DNA of 64,000 nucleotides from Anaerolineaceae bacterium (GTDB lineage Bacteria > Chloroflexota > Anaerolineae > Anaerolineales > Anaerolineaceae), in the NCBI GenBank assembly GCA_030653365.1, contig JAURZL010000007.1, positions 1 to 64,000 on the forward strand, written 5' to 3'. Of the stretch, positions 44,459 through 52,500 are shown piece after piece. Positions within the stretch are counted from its first letter, which is position 1; each line of letters starts with the position of its first letter. A model generated the notes under the pieces. It made no database searches and was not told the DNA's origin. It saw only the letters and a list, made by a program, of their open reading frames with translations. The translations under genes were made by a program, and so were the position numbers.

Positions 44459-46933
44459 TTATTTTTCTTCTTCTACAAGTACTTGTTCTTTTACTTCTTC
44501 TTTTTCTTTTTTGGTGAAGGTTAATTTATTGGTTTCTGTATCAAGATCTGCCAACACAATATCACCATCGTGAAACTCACCAGCCAGAATACTGATTGAG
44601 AGGGGACTCTCAACATATTTTTGTAATGCGCGACGCAATGGTCTGGCACCAAACATAACGTCATAGCCTTCATTGGCAATCCAATCTCTGGCAGCATCAC
44701 TCAGGACGACTTTAAGTCCATTATCCGCCAGGCGATCCTGGATCTCTTTCATTTGCAGAACAACAATATCTCTAACCTGTTCTAATGCTAATGGAGAGAA
44801 CATAATGATTTCATCGATACGGTTGATGAATTCCGGTCTGAATGTGCTTTTTAATGCTTTTTGAATATTTTCATGAGCATCTCGTTCTTCACTGTCACTG
44901 GAAAGAAATCCAAGGGTACCGCCCTTTTTTACAAATTCTGTTCCAAGGTTGGAAGTCATAATCAGTACTGTGTTTCGGAAATCGACAATATGTCCCTGGC
45001 CATCTGTCAGGCGACCATCATCGAGAATTTGTAAGAGAGAGTTCCAAACTTCTGGATGCGCTTTTTCAATCTCGTCAAACAATATTACACGGTAAGGACG
45101 TCTGCGGACTGCTTCGGTAAGCTGTCCTCCTTCTTCGTAACCAATATATCCGGGAGGGGCCCCAAACAATCTGGATGCTGTGTGTTGTTCTCGATATTCA
45201 CTCATATCCAATCGCACTAATGCTTCCTCATCTCCAAACATGAAGGAAGCCAAAGCTTTTGCCAGCTCGGTTTTCCCAACACCAGACGGACCAATAAAGA
45301 TAAAGGAACCAATTGGCCGGCGAGGGTCTTTCATACCTGAGCGTGCACGCCGAATCGCGTCCGAGATAGCCTTGATGGCTGCTTCTTGACCGATAATATT
45401 TTCGTGTAATCGTTCTTCCATGTGTAATAATTTCTCTGATTCGGTTTCCATCATTTGGTTAACTGGAATTCCAGTCCATTGGGCAACGACCTGAGCAATA
45501 TCATCCACATCAACAACCTCGTCTAATTGATGTTCTGCTTCCCATTTATCTCTTGATTCATCAAATTCAGTTTGTAACCGTAATCTTTCGGCTTTCATAC
45601 GAGCTGCCCGTTCATAATCACGTTCAACACCTGCGCGTTCTTCTTCGGCAGCCAGTCGGTCAAGTTCGGTTTTCATTTTTTTCAGGTCGGCAGGCAATGA
45701 ATAAAGAGCTACTCTTAATTTGGCAGCTGCTTCATCCATTAAATCAATTGCTTTATCCGGCAAGCGTCGATCTGTTACGTATTGAGCGGATAATCGGGCT
45801 GCTGATACCAGGGCTTCATCAGCAAAGCGTACTTTGTGATGGGCCTCATATCGATCCCTCAACCCATGTAACATTAGAATTGTATCGTCAACGGTTGGTT
45901 CATCAACGTAAACAGGAGCAAATCGACGTTCAAGTGCTGTGTCTTTCTCAATATGTTTGTGATATTCATCCAGTGTTGTTGCTCCGATGCATTGTAATTC
46001 ACCGCGGGCCAAAGCTGGTTTAAGCATATTGGAAGCATCCATTGCTCCCTGTGCTGCACCAGCGCCAACAACGGTATGCAATTCATCAATGAAAAGAATG
46101 ACTTCACCCTCTGAGCGTTGAACCTCTTCAATAGCAGCTTTTAAACGTTCTTCAAATTCACCTCGGAAACGGGACCCTGCTATCATGGCACTCAAATCCA
46201 ACGAAATTACTTTTTTCCCCATTAAGATTTCCGGGATATCATTTGTAGCAATTTTTTGAGCCAGACCCTCAACAATCGCAGTTTTTCCAACACCGGCTTC
46301 ACCGATCAATACAGGATTATTTTTTGTGCGACGTGAGAGAATTTGCATCACCCGCAAAATTTCGTTATCTCGACCAATTACCGGATCCAGTTTTCCTTCC
46401 CGTGCCTGGGTGGTCAGGTCGCGTGAATATTTTTCCAAACTGCGATAACGGGTTTCCGCCTGTGGATCTGTCACTCGTTGTCCACCACGTAATTGATTAA
46501 TCGCCTCTACCACCCGTTCGCGGTTAATTCCTGATCCTTCTAAAAGACGAGCTGCTGGTGTATTCTTTTCGCTGAGAATCGCTAAAAAGATATGTTCTGT
46601 GGAAATATATTCATCTTTTAATCGACTGGCTTCCTCATTGGCGAGATCAATGATTCTTTTTACGCGTGGAGTAATGAAGACCTGTCCTGCTCCACCTCCA
46701 AAAATACTTGCTTTAGGACTGGTACGAAGAATATAATCTAATCTTTCTTCAAGGATACTGGGGTCGATTTTTAAAATTTCCAGGATTTGTGGAATTACAC
46801 CTTCTGGTTGTTCAATTAAAGCCAAAAGAATGTGCTCAGTATCAATCTGGTTGTGTCCATACCGTTGAATTATTTCTGCAGCCCTTTGAGCTGCTTCTTG
46901 AGCACGTTCTGTAAATCGATCAAATCTCATCAT
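44459..46933 (-). CDS. clpC: ATP-dependent Clp protease ATPase subunit ClpC
   Basis: The 824-residue AAA+ unfoldase has a Clp-N double repeat (1-145), first ATPase module with Walker A GEAGVGKT (211-218), a short middle region with a UVR-like helix ([19 protein letters not shown]) and second ATPase with GPSGVGKTE and [11 protein letters not shown]. The short middle domain separates it from ClpB. It probably feeds ClpP. The C-terminus ends in a Glu/Lys-rich tail. It is preceded by a good minus-strand promoter. Confidence 0.93.
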   Translation of the reverse strand: MMRFDRFTERAQEAAQRAAEIIQRYGHNQIDTEHILLALIEQPEGVIPQILEILKIDPSILEERLDYILRTSPKASIFGGGAGQVFITPRVKRIIDLANEEASRLKDEYISTEHIFLAILSEKNTPAARLLEGSGINRERVVEAINQLRGGQRVTDPQAETRYRSLEKYSRDLTTQAREGKLDPVIGRDNEILRVMQILSRRTKNNPVLIGEAGVGKTAIVEGLAQKIATNDIPEILMGKKVISLDLSAMIAGSRFRGEFEERLKAAIEEVQRSEGEVILFIDELHTVVGAGAAQGAMDASNMLKPALARGELQCIGATTLDEYHKHIEKDTALERRFAPVYVDEPTVDDTILMLHGLRDRYEAHHKVRFADEALVSAARLSAQYVTDRRLPDKAIDLMDEAAAKLRVALYSLPADLKKMKTELDRLAAEEERAGVERDYERAARMKAERLRLQTEFDESRDKWEAEHQLDEVVDVDDIAQVVAQWTGIPVNQMMETESEKLLHMEERLHENIIGQEAAIKAISDAIRRARSGMKDPRRPIGSFIFIGPSGVGKTELAKALASFMFGDEEALVRLDMSEYREQHTASRLFGAPPGYIGYEEGGQLTEAVRRRPYRVILFDEIEKAHPEVWNSLLQILDDGRLTDGQGHIVDFRNTVLIMTSNLGTEFVKKGGTLGFLSSDSEERDAHENIQKALKSTFRPEFINRIDEIIMFSPLALEQVRDIVVLQMKEIQDRLADNGLKVVLSDAARDWIANEGYDVMFGARPLRRALQKYVESPLSISILAGEFHDGDIVLADLDTETNKLTFTKKEKEEVKEQVLVEEEK

Positions 46934-46989
46934 ATGGGTATTGTCCTTCCATTATGTAAGCGGCAAAACTTGATATCTCTATCTATAGG

Positions 46990-47018
46990 ATTATATCAAA
47001 ATCTATATTAATAAATCA
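46990..47018 (-). promoter_or_regulatory. Candidate clpC promoter (extended -10)
   Basis: On the minus strand TGATATAAT gives an extended -10 (TATAAT is the complement of 46990-46995) and a GTGATT -35-like hexamer lies 17 bases upstream. The leader to ATG 46933 is about 50 bases. The 314-base gap 46934-47247 otherwise holds a palindromic repeat (47110-47183) and the divergent GNAT promoter; no CIRCE element was seen. Confidence 0.45.
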
Positions 47019-47109
47019 CAGGTAAAGTATAAGAAGCATATTAGAAAAATTTGATATCTGTCATTTTTGGTTGCAGGAATCAGACCTGGTTAGAATTTAG
47101 AATCAATTT

Positions 47110-47183
47110 TTGTTTCATCTCAATAAGCTGGGGTTGGCAGGTGTTTTGGTGCCATTATCGGTAAACACACCTGAACTGCAAAT
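47110..47183 (+). repeat. Dispersed palindromic repeat, forward copy
   Basis: Starts TTGTTTCATCTC (one change from consensus) and continues CAATAAGCTGGGGTTGGCAG then GGTGTTTTGG; the return arm AAACACACCTG is imperfect. It lies between the divergent clpC and GNAT genes. Confidence 0.7.
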
Positions 47184-47210
47184 TACCCCAATATTCATGC
47201 AATGAATAAT

Positions 47211-47239
47211 TTCGATTATACAATTCCCTGGTGTAAAAT
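47211..47239 (+). promoter_or_regulatory. Promoter of the GNAT gene, probably leaderless
   Basis: TTCGAT at 47211-47216 and TAAAAT at 47234-47239 with a 17-base spacer; the -10 ends 8 bases before ATG 47248, and no Shine-Dalgarno site is visible. Confidence 0.4.
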
Positions 47240-47247
47240 AAATTTCA

Positions 47248-48237
47248 ATGGAAAGAAAATTATATGACAGGGCAGGAAAAATCCGGTCATTAAATCCCGC
47301 TACTGATCTTAATGCGATTGCTGACCTAATTGAACTATGTTTCAAAGACACAATCGATGATGACGGATTGGACTATATTCGTTATCTGAGAAATTTGGCG
47401 AATGATACGAATAGTTTGTATTGGGGTTTGGGTCGAATCCAACATTCATATGCTCCTATTCAAGGATTTGTTTACGAGATTGATGGTCGAATTGTTGGAA
47501 ATTTATCAATGCTTCCATTTCACAAAAACGGTGATTTCATTTATTTAATTGCTAATGTAGCGGTACATCCTGATTTCCGCAGGCATCGAATTGCATTTGA
47601 TTTAACTTCGCGGTCACTCAAATTTGCGAAAGAAAAATCTGCCAGAAGTACCTGGCTTCAAGTTCGTGATGATAACCCACCTGCGATTGAACTTTATAAA
47701 CAAATGGGTTTTGTAGAACGATATCGAAGATCCACGTATACAATAAAGACGAAAAGTTGTTTGACTGATATTAAAATTTATGACGTTAAAGTTGCTGGAC
47801 GGAAGGATATTGAATGGCGATCTCACCAGCAACTGTTGAAAGATATCTATCCTTTGGAGATCCGTTGGAATATCGGTCTAAGAGAAAATCGTTTTCTTCC
47901 AGGGTTTTGGAATAGTTTGTCCAGATTTTTTTCAGGAATAACCATTTCAAACGTAAGCGTTTTTAAAGATAATCAGGTGATAGGATTTGCTTCTTTAGAA
48001 AGAACAAATTTATTTGCTGACAATTTGTGGATTGTATCTCCGGAAGAATACGATGATGATGTGATTCGCGCAGTAGTTCCTTACTTTCGCAATTCATATT
48101 TCACAACCAGACCTCAGTCGGTGAATTACCCAGGGAATAGGGGCGCAAAATCCTTTATTGATCTGGGTTTCGAGAAAAACCACACGCTCATCTGGATGGA
48201 AGAGAAAGTAGACCTAACCGAATTTCTCACAGTATAA
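47248..48237 (+). CDS. GNAT family N-acetyltransferase
   Basis: The 329-residue protein has a GNAT core in residues about 10-165: IDGRIVGNLSMLPF, LIANVAVHPDFRRHRIAFDL (acetyl-CoA loop, with RRHRIA in place of the usual RGxGxG/A) and NPPAIELYKQMGFVERYRR. The C-terminal half (about 170-329) looks like a second, degenerate GNAT-like domain. The acceptor is unknown. Single-gene unit with its own promoter. Confidence 0.75.
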   Translation: MERKLYDRAGKIRSLNPATDLNAIADLIELCFKDTIDDDGLDYIRYLRNLANDTNSLYWGLGRIQHSYAPIQGFVYEIDGRIVGNLSMLPFHKNGDFIYLIANVAVHPDFRRHRIAFDLTSRSLKFAKEKSARSTWLQVRDDNPPAIELYKQMGFVERYRRSTYTIKTKSCLTDIKIYDVKVAGRKDIEWRSHQQLLKDIYPLEIRWNIGLRENRFLPGFWNSLSRFFSGITISNVSVFKDNQVIGFASLERTNLFADNLWIVSPEEYDDDVIRAVVPYFRNSYFTTRPQSVNYPGNRGAKSFIDLGFEKNHTLIWMEEKVDLTEFLTV

Positions 48238-48288
48238 TGCAACTAAATACCGACTTTTTACGTATTTAATTTAACAGAAGGAGAAAAA

Positions 48289-48675
48289 ATGAAAAAAATT
48301 CTTATTCGGTTAGGTATCAACGCTGTAGCTCTTTATGTGGCTGTAGCATTGTTGGATGGGCGAGGAATCACACCGCAAAGTGAGAATTGGTTAAGTTTTA
48401 TATGGTTGGCTTTAATTTTCGGTCTTGTTAATGCAATCATCCGGCCAATTCTGATTGTTATGAGCTGCCCTTTACTAATCCTTACTTTAGGGTTAGGTAC
48501 CCTAATTATCAACACGTTAATGTTTATGATGTCGGGTTGGATTGGTACACGCTTCCAAATAGGTTTTCAGGTAGAAAACTTTTGGGTTGGACTGTTGGGT
48601 GCTTTGATCGTCAGTATTGTCAGTTTTATTTTGACCGGAATATTTAAAGACGAGGTGAAGAAAAAAAAGAAATAA
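48289..48675 (+). CDS. Phage holin family 4 / YvlD-like membrane protein
   Basis: The 128-residue protein has four hydrophobic segments and the family pattern LALIFGLVNAIIRPILIVMSCPL followed by LGLGTLIINTLMFMMSGWI (each given in part), plus a lysine-rich cytoplasmic tail. Despite the name, most chromosomal members (YvlD) are not lysis proteins; in Bacillus yvlD is in an operon with the DUF4097 gene yvlB, a relative of which lies at 20553 here. AGAAGGAG precedes the ATG. Confidence 0.8.
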   Translation: MKKILIRLGINAVALYVAVALLDGRGITPQSENWLSFIWLALIFGLVNAIIRPILIVMSCPLLILTLGLGTLIINTLMFMMSGWIGTRFQIGFQVENFWVGLLGALIVSIVSFILTGIFKDEVKKKKK

Positions 48676-48722
48676 AGGTGGTCAAAAACCATTAAAAAGA
48701 ATAAACGAATTACTTTATGCGT

Positions 48723-50564
48723 CTAATTCATCTGATATTGACTGATGTCTAAGGAGTCAAGTTTTTCCTTTGTTGGAACGCCAATGGCATTCCATCCGCG
48801 CACTTCATAGAATCGAGGTAAAAGCCTGTCTAATTCAACAACATGACCTTTCCCAGGTCCATCGGGGAGAGGTTCATTTAACATTCTGTACGGTAAAGTG
48901 TCATCTTCTGAAGAAAAACCTGCTCTTATCAAGAAGAGGCGTTCCAAGTTGAAAATTCGTTCACCAGCATCTAAAAGTGTTTGTTGGGTATATAGAAAAC
49001 CTGTAGCAAATTTCATGACTTCCGTTAATTGCGTTGGCCAAAGTTCAACTTTATCCTCAAACATATATCTAACACTCAGAAAAACACACAATCCAGTTGC
49101 GTCAATTACTGCAAAAGCATCTTCAAAACGTTTTACCAATTCCGCTTTATTTTCCAACGATAATGCATCGATCTTTTTTGGTGTTCCGAAAACTTCACTG
49201 TAGGCAATATCACCAGACATATGTGAGGCGCCGATATTACTTGTGGCATAAAGCAATCCCATTCCTTTAGAACCGCGCGGATCATAACCCGGAAACTCCT
49301 GCTTTTTGGCTGTGACCGAAATTTCGGGATGACCATAGCTGGTTGCCAAACGAAAGCTGCCCTGGGCTAGCTCCCTGCCAAATCCTTCCTGGAAAGCAAT
49401 TTGATGGGTCAGGGTAATAATCGCATCCGGATCACCAAATTTGAGTTCAAATCCGATTTTCTTTTCCGGAATAATTCCTTTTTCTGCTAATTCCATCGCA
49501 CATGCAATCGTCATACCAGCTGAGATCGTATCCAATCCGTACTCATTACAAAGATAATTTGCCTTTATGATGGCAGCCATATTATCCACACCACAGGCAC
49601 TTCCATAGGAAGCAATCGTCTCATACTCAGGTCCTTCACCTTCCCCCGCATATTTCGGATCATCAACTTGGGTGTCACGTCCACAAGCGATCGGACACCG
49701 GAAACAAGGTTTCGGTTTCTTTAAAAAGTTTTCATTTATTACATCACCAGTGATACCAGCAATACCTTCAAATCGACCGGTCTGGAAATTTCTTGTAGGT
49801 AATATTCCCATTTCATTTGTTATCGGGGGTACGTAAGAGGTACCATAAACTCGCATAGCGCCTCCAGCATTCATGACATCACCTACTTTTTTGGACATCG
49901 CTTTGCATAAGCTATTCAGTTCGTCGGGATGGGCAATATCAATTTTGTGAGAGCCTTTGACAACAACAGCTTTCAGATTCTTTGAACCCATGACTGCCCC
50001 GACTCCAGAACGACCTGCTGCGCGATGTTTATCATTCATGATGGAGGCGAACAAAACCAGATTTTCTCCTCCGGCTCCAATACAGGCAACTTTTGCTTTT
50101 GGGTCTGTTTCTGTTAAAAGAATGTCTTCTGTTTCCGGAACATTTTTCCCCCACAAATGTTCCGCAGATCGCAGTTCGATATGGTCATCCATTACCCATA
50201 AATAAACAGGGCTTTCGGACCTGCCTTCGAAGATGAACATATCGTAACCTGTGCGTTTCATTTCCGTTGGAAAGAAACCACCTGAATTTGAATTGGTTAG
50301 TGCACCGGTTAATGGTGACTTAGCGACGACCATATATCGATTACCAGTTGGCGCAATCGTACCGGTGAGAGGACCGGTAGCAAAAATCATCATATTTTCA
50401 GGTGACAAGGCATCAACAGTTGGATCCATTTCATCCAGAAGGTATTTTATTGCCCAGCCACGTCCGCCCAAATATTTGGCTGCAAATTCCTGATCAACGA
50501 GTTCTGTGCTTATGGACTTTGTTGTTAAATTTACACGTAATATTTTTCCATGCCATGCATTCAT
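48723..50564 (-). CDS. aor: Aldehyde:ferredoxin oxidoreductase (tungsten/molybdopterin)
   Basis: The 613-residue enzyme oxidises aldehydes to acids, reducing ferredoxin. GRGWAIKYLLDE near the start, RSGVGAVMGSKNLKAVVV (pterin binding), the Fe-S cysteines CFRCPIAC around residue 286-295 with a later cysteine in DATGLCVFL, all match. The start at 50564 follows AGGAGAG; an upstream in-frame ATG adds 20 unlikely residues. The MoaD-like gene lies just upstream in the same operon. Substrate range is not predictable. Confidence 0.9.
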   Translation of the reverse strand: MNAWHGKILRVNLTTKSISTELVDQEFAAKYLGGRGWAIKYLLDEMDPTVDALSPENMMIFATGPLTGTIAPTGNRYMVVAKSPLTGALTNSNSGGFFPTEMKRTGYDMFIFEGRSESPVYLWVMDDHIELRSAEHLWGKNVPETEDILLTETDPKAKVACIGAGGENLVLFASIMNDKHRAAGRSGVGAVMGSKNLKAVVVKGSHKIDIAHPDELNSLCKAMSKKVGDVMNAGGAMRVYGTSYVPPITNEMGILPTRNFQTGRFEGIAGITGDVINENFLKKPKPCFRCPIACGRDTQVDDPKYAGEGEGPEYETIASYGSACGVDNMAAIIKANYLCNEYGLDTISAGMTIACAMELAEKGIIPEKKIGFELKFGDPDAIITLTHQIAFQEGFGRELAQGSFRLATSYGHPEISVTAKKQEFPGYDPRGSKGMGLLYATSNIGASHMSGDIAYSEVFGTPKKIDALSLENKAELVKRFEDAFAVIDATGLCVFLSVRYMFEDKVELWPTQLTEVMKFATGFLYTQQTLLDAGERIFNLERLFLIRAGFSSEDDTLPYRMLNEPLPDGPGKGHVVELDRLLPRFYEVRGWNAIGVPTKEKLDSLDISQYQMN

Positions 50565-50583
50565 ATATCTCTCCTGGATTTTT

Positions 50584-50823
50584 TTAACCTCCAGCCATCG
50601 CTGGAAAGGCACAAATGACATCATCCTCCTGTAATGGTTCGTCAGGACATAATGTCTTCCCGTTAATTAAGATGACACTTTCCGGAATGGGTGGGATTGA
50701 ATACAGTTTCAAAATTGTTTCCGGAAATGAACCTTCTGGAACAAGGATGGTTATTTGGTTCCCGGATGTGTCGGGAGGGAGTTGATTTTTATAATTAGCC
50801 AGTAATTTTAAGTGTACATGCAT
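50584..50823 (-). CDS. MoaD/ThiS family sulfur carrier protein
   Basis: The 79-residue beta-grasp protein ends in the required Gly-Gly (FPAMAGG) and has VILINGKTLCPDEPLQEDDVI before it. It probably carries sulfur for the dithiolene pterin of the neighbouring AOR; such AOR-MoaD pairs are common in anaerobes. Start 50823 chosen for family length; a longer frame reaching 50994 runs through a palindromic repeat and is rejected. No strong ribosome site was found. Confidence 0.8.
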   Translation of the reverse strand: MHVHLKLLANYKNQLPPDTSGNQITILVPEGSFPETILKLYSIPPIPESVILINGKTLCPDEPLQEDDVICAFPAMAGG

Positions 50824-50926
50824 AATAAAATCTTTATCTAGACCTTTTAATAATACAAAAGGCTGATTAAGAAAACAAGTTGAGAGTGTCATTAATTTAT
50901 TTTGACGAATTACTGGAATCATTATT

Positions 50927-50994
50927 CTTTTCATCATAACGGTCTGGTGTTTTTGGCGAAACACCTGGTACCCCGTTTTATTGCGAAAGAACAA
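50927..50994 (-). repeat. Dispersed palindromic repeat, reverse copy
   Basis: On the plus strand it begins CTTTTCATCAT and ends CCCCGTTTTATTGCG...ACAA, the complement of the consensus left end with a few changes. The stem is GGTGTTTTTGGCG with CGAAACACC. It fills the gap between the EamA and MoaD-like genes. Confidence 0.7.
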
Positions 50995-50997
50995 AAT

Positions 50998-51885
50998 CTA
51001 CATAAAAATAATGGCAACACCTATCATAGCGATTATTGTTCCAACAACGGCTTGTCTGGTTATTTTTTCTTTGAGCATTGATCCAATTGGTAAGTGGAAA
51101 ATGGGGGTTAATGCCATTAATGTCGATGCGATTCCTATTTTAGCAAATTGAACGGCGATCAGAGACAACCAAACCCCTAAAAACGGACCAATCAACGCTC
51201 CGCCAAAAGCAAATTTAATTGCTTTTGGAAATTGTCTGAATTGGATAAAGCTTTTGGAAAATTGTTTTGTCATGATCGCAAATACCCAAACAACCACCAC
51301 AGCTACAATAACGCGGATGACCACACCAGAGAGAGCAGAAAATTCAGGTGGTAAACCTTTTTTTGCGAATATTAAACCAACAGCCTGTCCGATTGCAGCA
51401 CCAATGGCAAATAAAACGCCAATCCATTTATGTCGGTCACTATATATCGGGTTGTGAGACTTATTCCGGTCCAATATGACCAGAGCGATTCCACCAATCG
51501 TCAGAGAAATCCCTGCCATTTGAATGAAAGAAAGCTGCTCTCCCAAAAAAATCCAGGCAAACAGAGAACTGATGACAGGTACAATCGCCATTACCAGCAT
51601 TGCCAGGCGTGGTCCAACCATGATGAAAGATTGAAACAAGAAAAGATCACCAACAACCAGACCAATGATTGAGGATAATCCCAGCCAAATCCATTGTTCT
51701 AGAGATGCATTTAATGGAATCGGGGTTCCAAAAACGATTGTGTGGGTAATTATGAGAAAGATAAATGCAAAACTCAGTCTGATTCGGTTTAAGGAAGAAG
51801 AGCCGATTTCTTTTCCAGCAAATGAAAAAAATATCGAAGATAAAGCCCATAAAAAAGCTGCGATTAATGCTGCGAATTCACCCAT
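50998..51885 (-). CDS. EamA/DMT family transporter
   Basis: The 295-residue protein has ten predicted membrane helices in two EamA repeats (GEFAALIAAFLWALSSIFFS; then WIGVLFAIGAAIGQAVGLIF). Family members export amino acids, nucleosides or other metabolites; substrate unknown. Start at 51885 (MGEFAALI) is favoured over an ATG 36 bases upstream by an AAAGGA site and family length. Confidence 0.8.
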   Translation of the reverse strand: MGEFAALIAAFLWALSSIFFSFAGKEIGSSSLNRIRLSFAFIFLIITHTIVFGTPIPLNASLEQWIWLGLSSIIGLVVGDLFLFQSFIMVGPRLAMLVMAIVPVISSLFAWIFLGEQLSFIQMAGISLTIGGIALVILDRNKSHNPIYSDRHKWIGVLFAIGAAIGQAVGLIFAKKGLPPEFSALSGVVIRVIVAVVVVWVFAIMTKQFSKSFIQFRQFPKAIKFAFGGALIGPFLGVWLSLIAVQFAKIGIASTLMALTPIFHLPIGSMLKEKITRQAVVGTIIAMIGVAIIFM

Positions 51886-52178
51886 CAAATTTAAATCCTT
51901 TAAACCGATGTATCTTACCACAGAGTATCGAAAAAAATTATTGAAACCTAACCAATTGGACTAAGGACTTTGTAAGTAAATCTAATTCCTGACTGGACAC
52001 CTGGTCAGGTAAAAGAAATATTATTAATGATAAGCTTTAAATTGACATTCATCATGTATGGAATAATCAATAATCTTGAGTAATTAATTGGAAATACGCT
52101 AATAACGAGAATGTAGCAATTTTCAAGGAAAAGGTTTAGTAAGGTAGCGTTTGTTAGTAAATAAGAAAGGAATTGAAA

Positions 52179-52349
52179 ATGGAATCAAAAAAGACATCAA
52201 GTGTTGGCATAGGATTAGTTTTTGGTGTGGCGATTGGTGCAGGATTAGGTCTTATTTTTGATAATATGGCGATTGGTGCAGGAATTGGGGCAGGTTTTGG
52301 AATAATAATTGGTGCAATCATCGATAGTTACAAAAATAAAACAGTATAA
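52179..52349 (+). CDS. Small glycine-zipper membrane protein
   Basis: This 56-residue gene encodes a basic N-terminus (MESKKTSS), a long hydrophobic stretch with regular small-residue spacing (VGIGLVFGVAIGAGLGLIF and AIGAGIGAGFGIIIGAII) and a short charged tail. GxxxG-type packing suggests two closely packed membrane helices, possibly oligomeric. AAAGGA lies 8 bases upstream. The 293-base gap before it has only a small CCTGAC/GTCAGG hairpin (51988-52009). Function unknown; comparable proteins are annotated as glycine-zipper family. Confidence 0.6.
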   Translation: MESKKTSSVGIGLVFGVAIGAGLGLIFDNMAIGAGIGAGFGIIIGAIIDSYKNKTV

Positions 52350-52388
52350 ATTCCCCTTGAAGAAGTTCCAAATTATAGAGTAAATAAA

Positions 52389-52477
52389 TTCAGGTATTAC
52401 CCCAATGATCCGATGTTGGCAGGTGTTTATAATGGTGGGTACACCATTATAAACACCGTGACTGCAAAGATGAAAGA
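52389..52477 (+). repeat. Dispersed palindromic repeat with perfect 16-bp stem
   Basis: GGTGTTTATAATGGTG at 52422-52437 pairs exactly with CACCATTATAAACACC at 52442-52457 around a 4-base loop. Flanks CAATGATCCGATGTTGGCA and GTGACTGCAAAGATGAAAG match the family. Both stem arms differ from other copies in a compensatory way. It lies between convergent genes and might also terminate transcription. Confidence 0.8.
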
Positions 52478-52500
52478 GACAAAAGGGAGAATTGATTTAT

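Noticed and set aside
48233..48238. Perfect TATAAT at the end of the GNAT gene as a promoter for the holin-like gene
   Set aside because: It overlaps the GNAT stop, no -35 hexamer lies at 16-18 bases, and the gene has its own ribosome site in line with readthrough; evidence too thin.
50824..50994. Upstream extension of the MoaD-like frame by 57 residues
   Set aside because: The extension runs through a palindromic repeat, has no family similarity, and doubles the normal MoaD length.
51988..52009. CCTGAC/GTCAGG hairpin as a ninth palindromic repeat copy
   Set aside because: It has neither end motif of the family and only a 6-bp stem.
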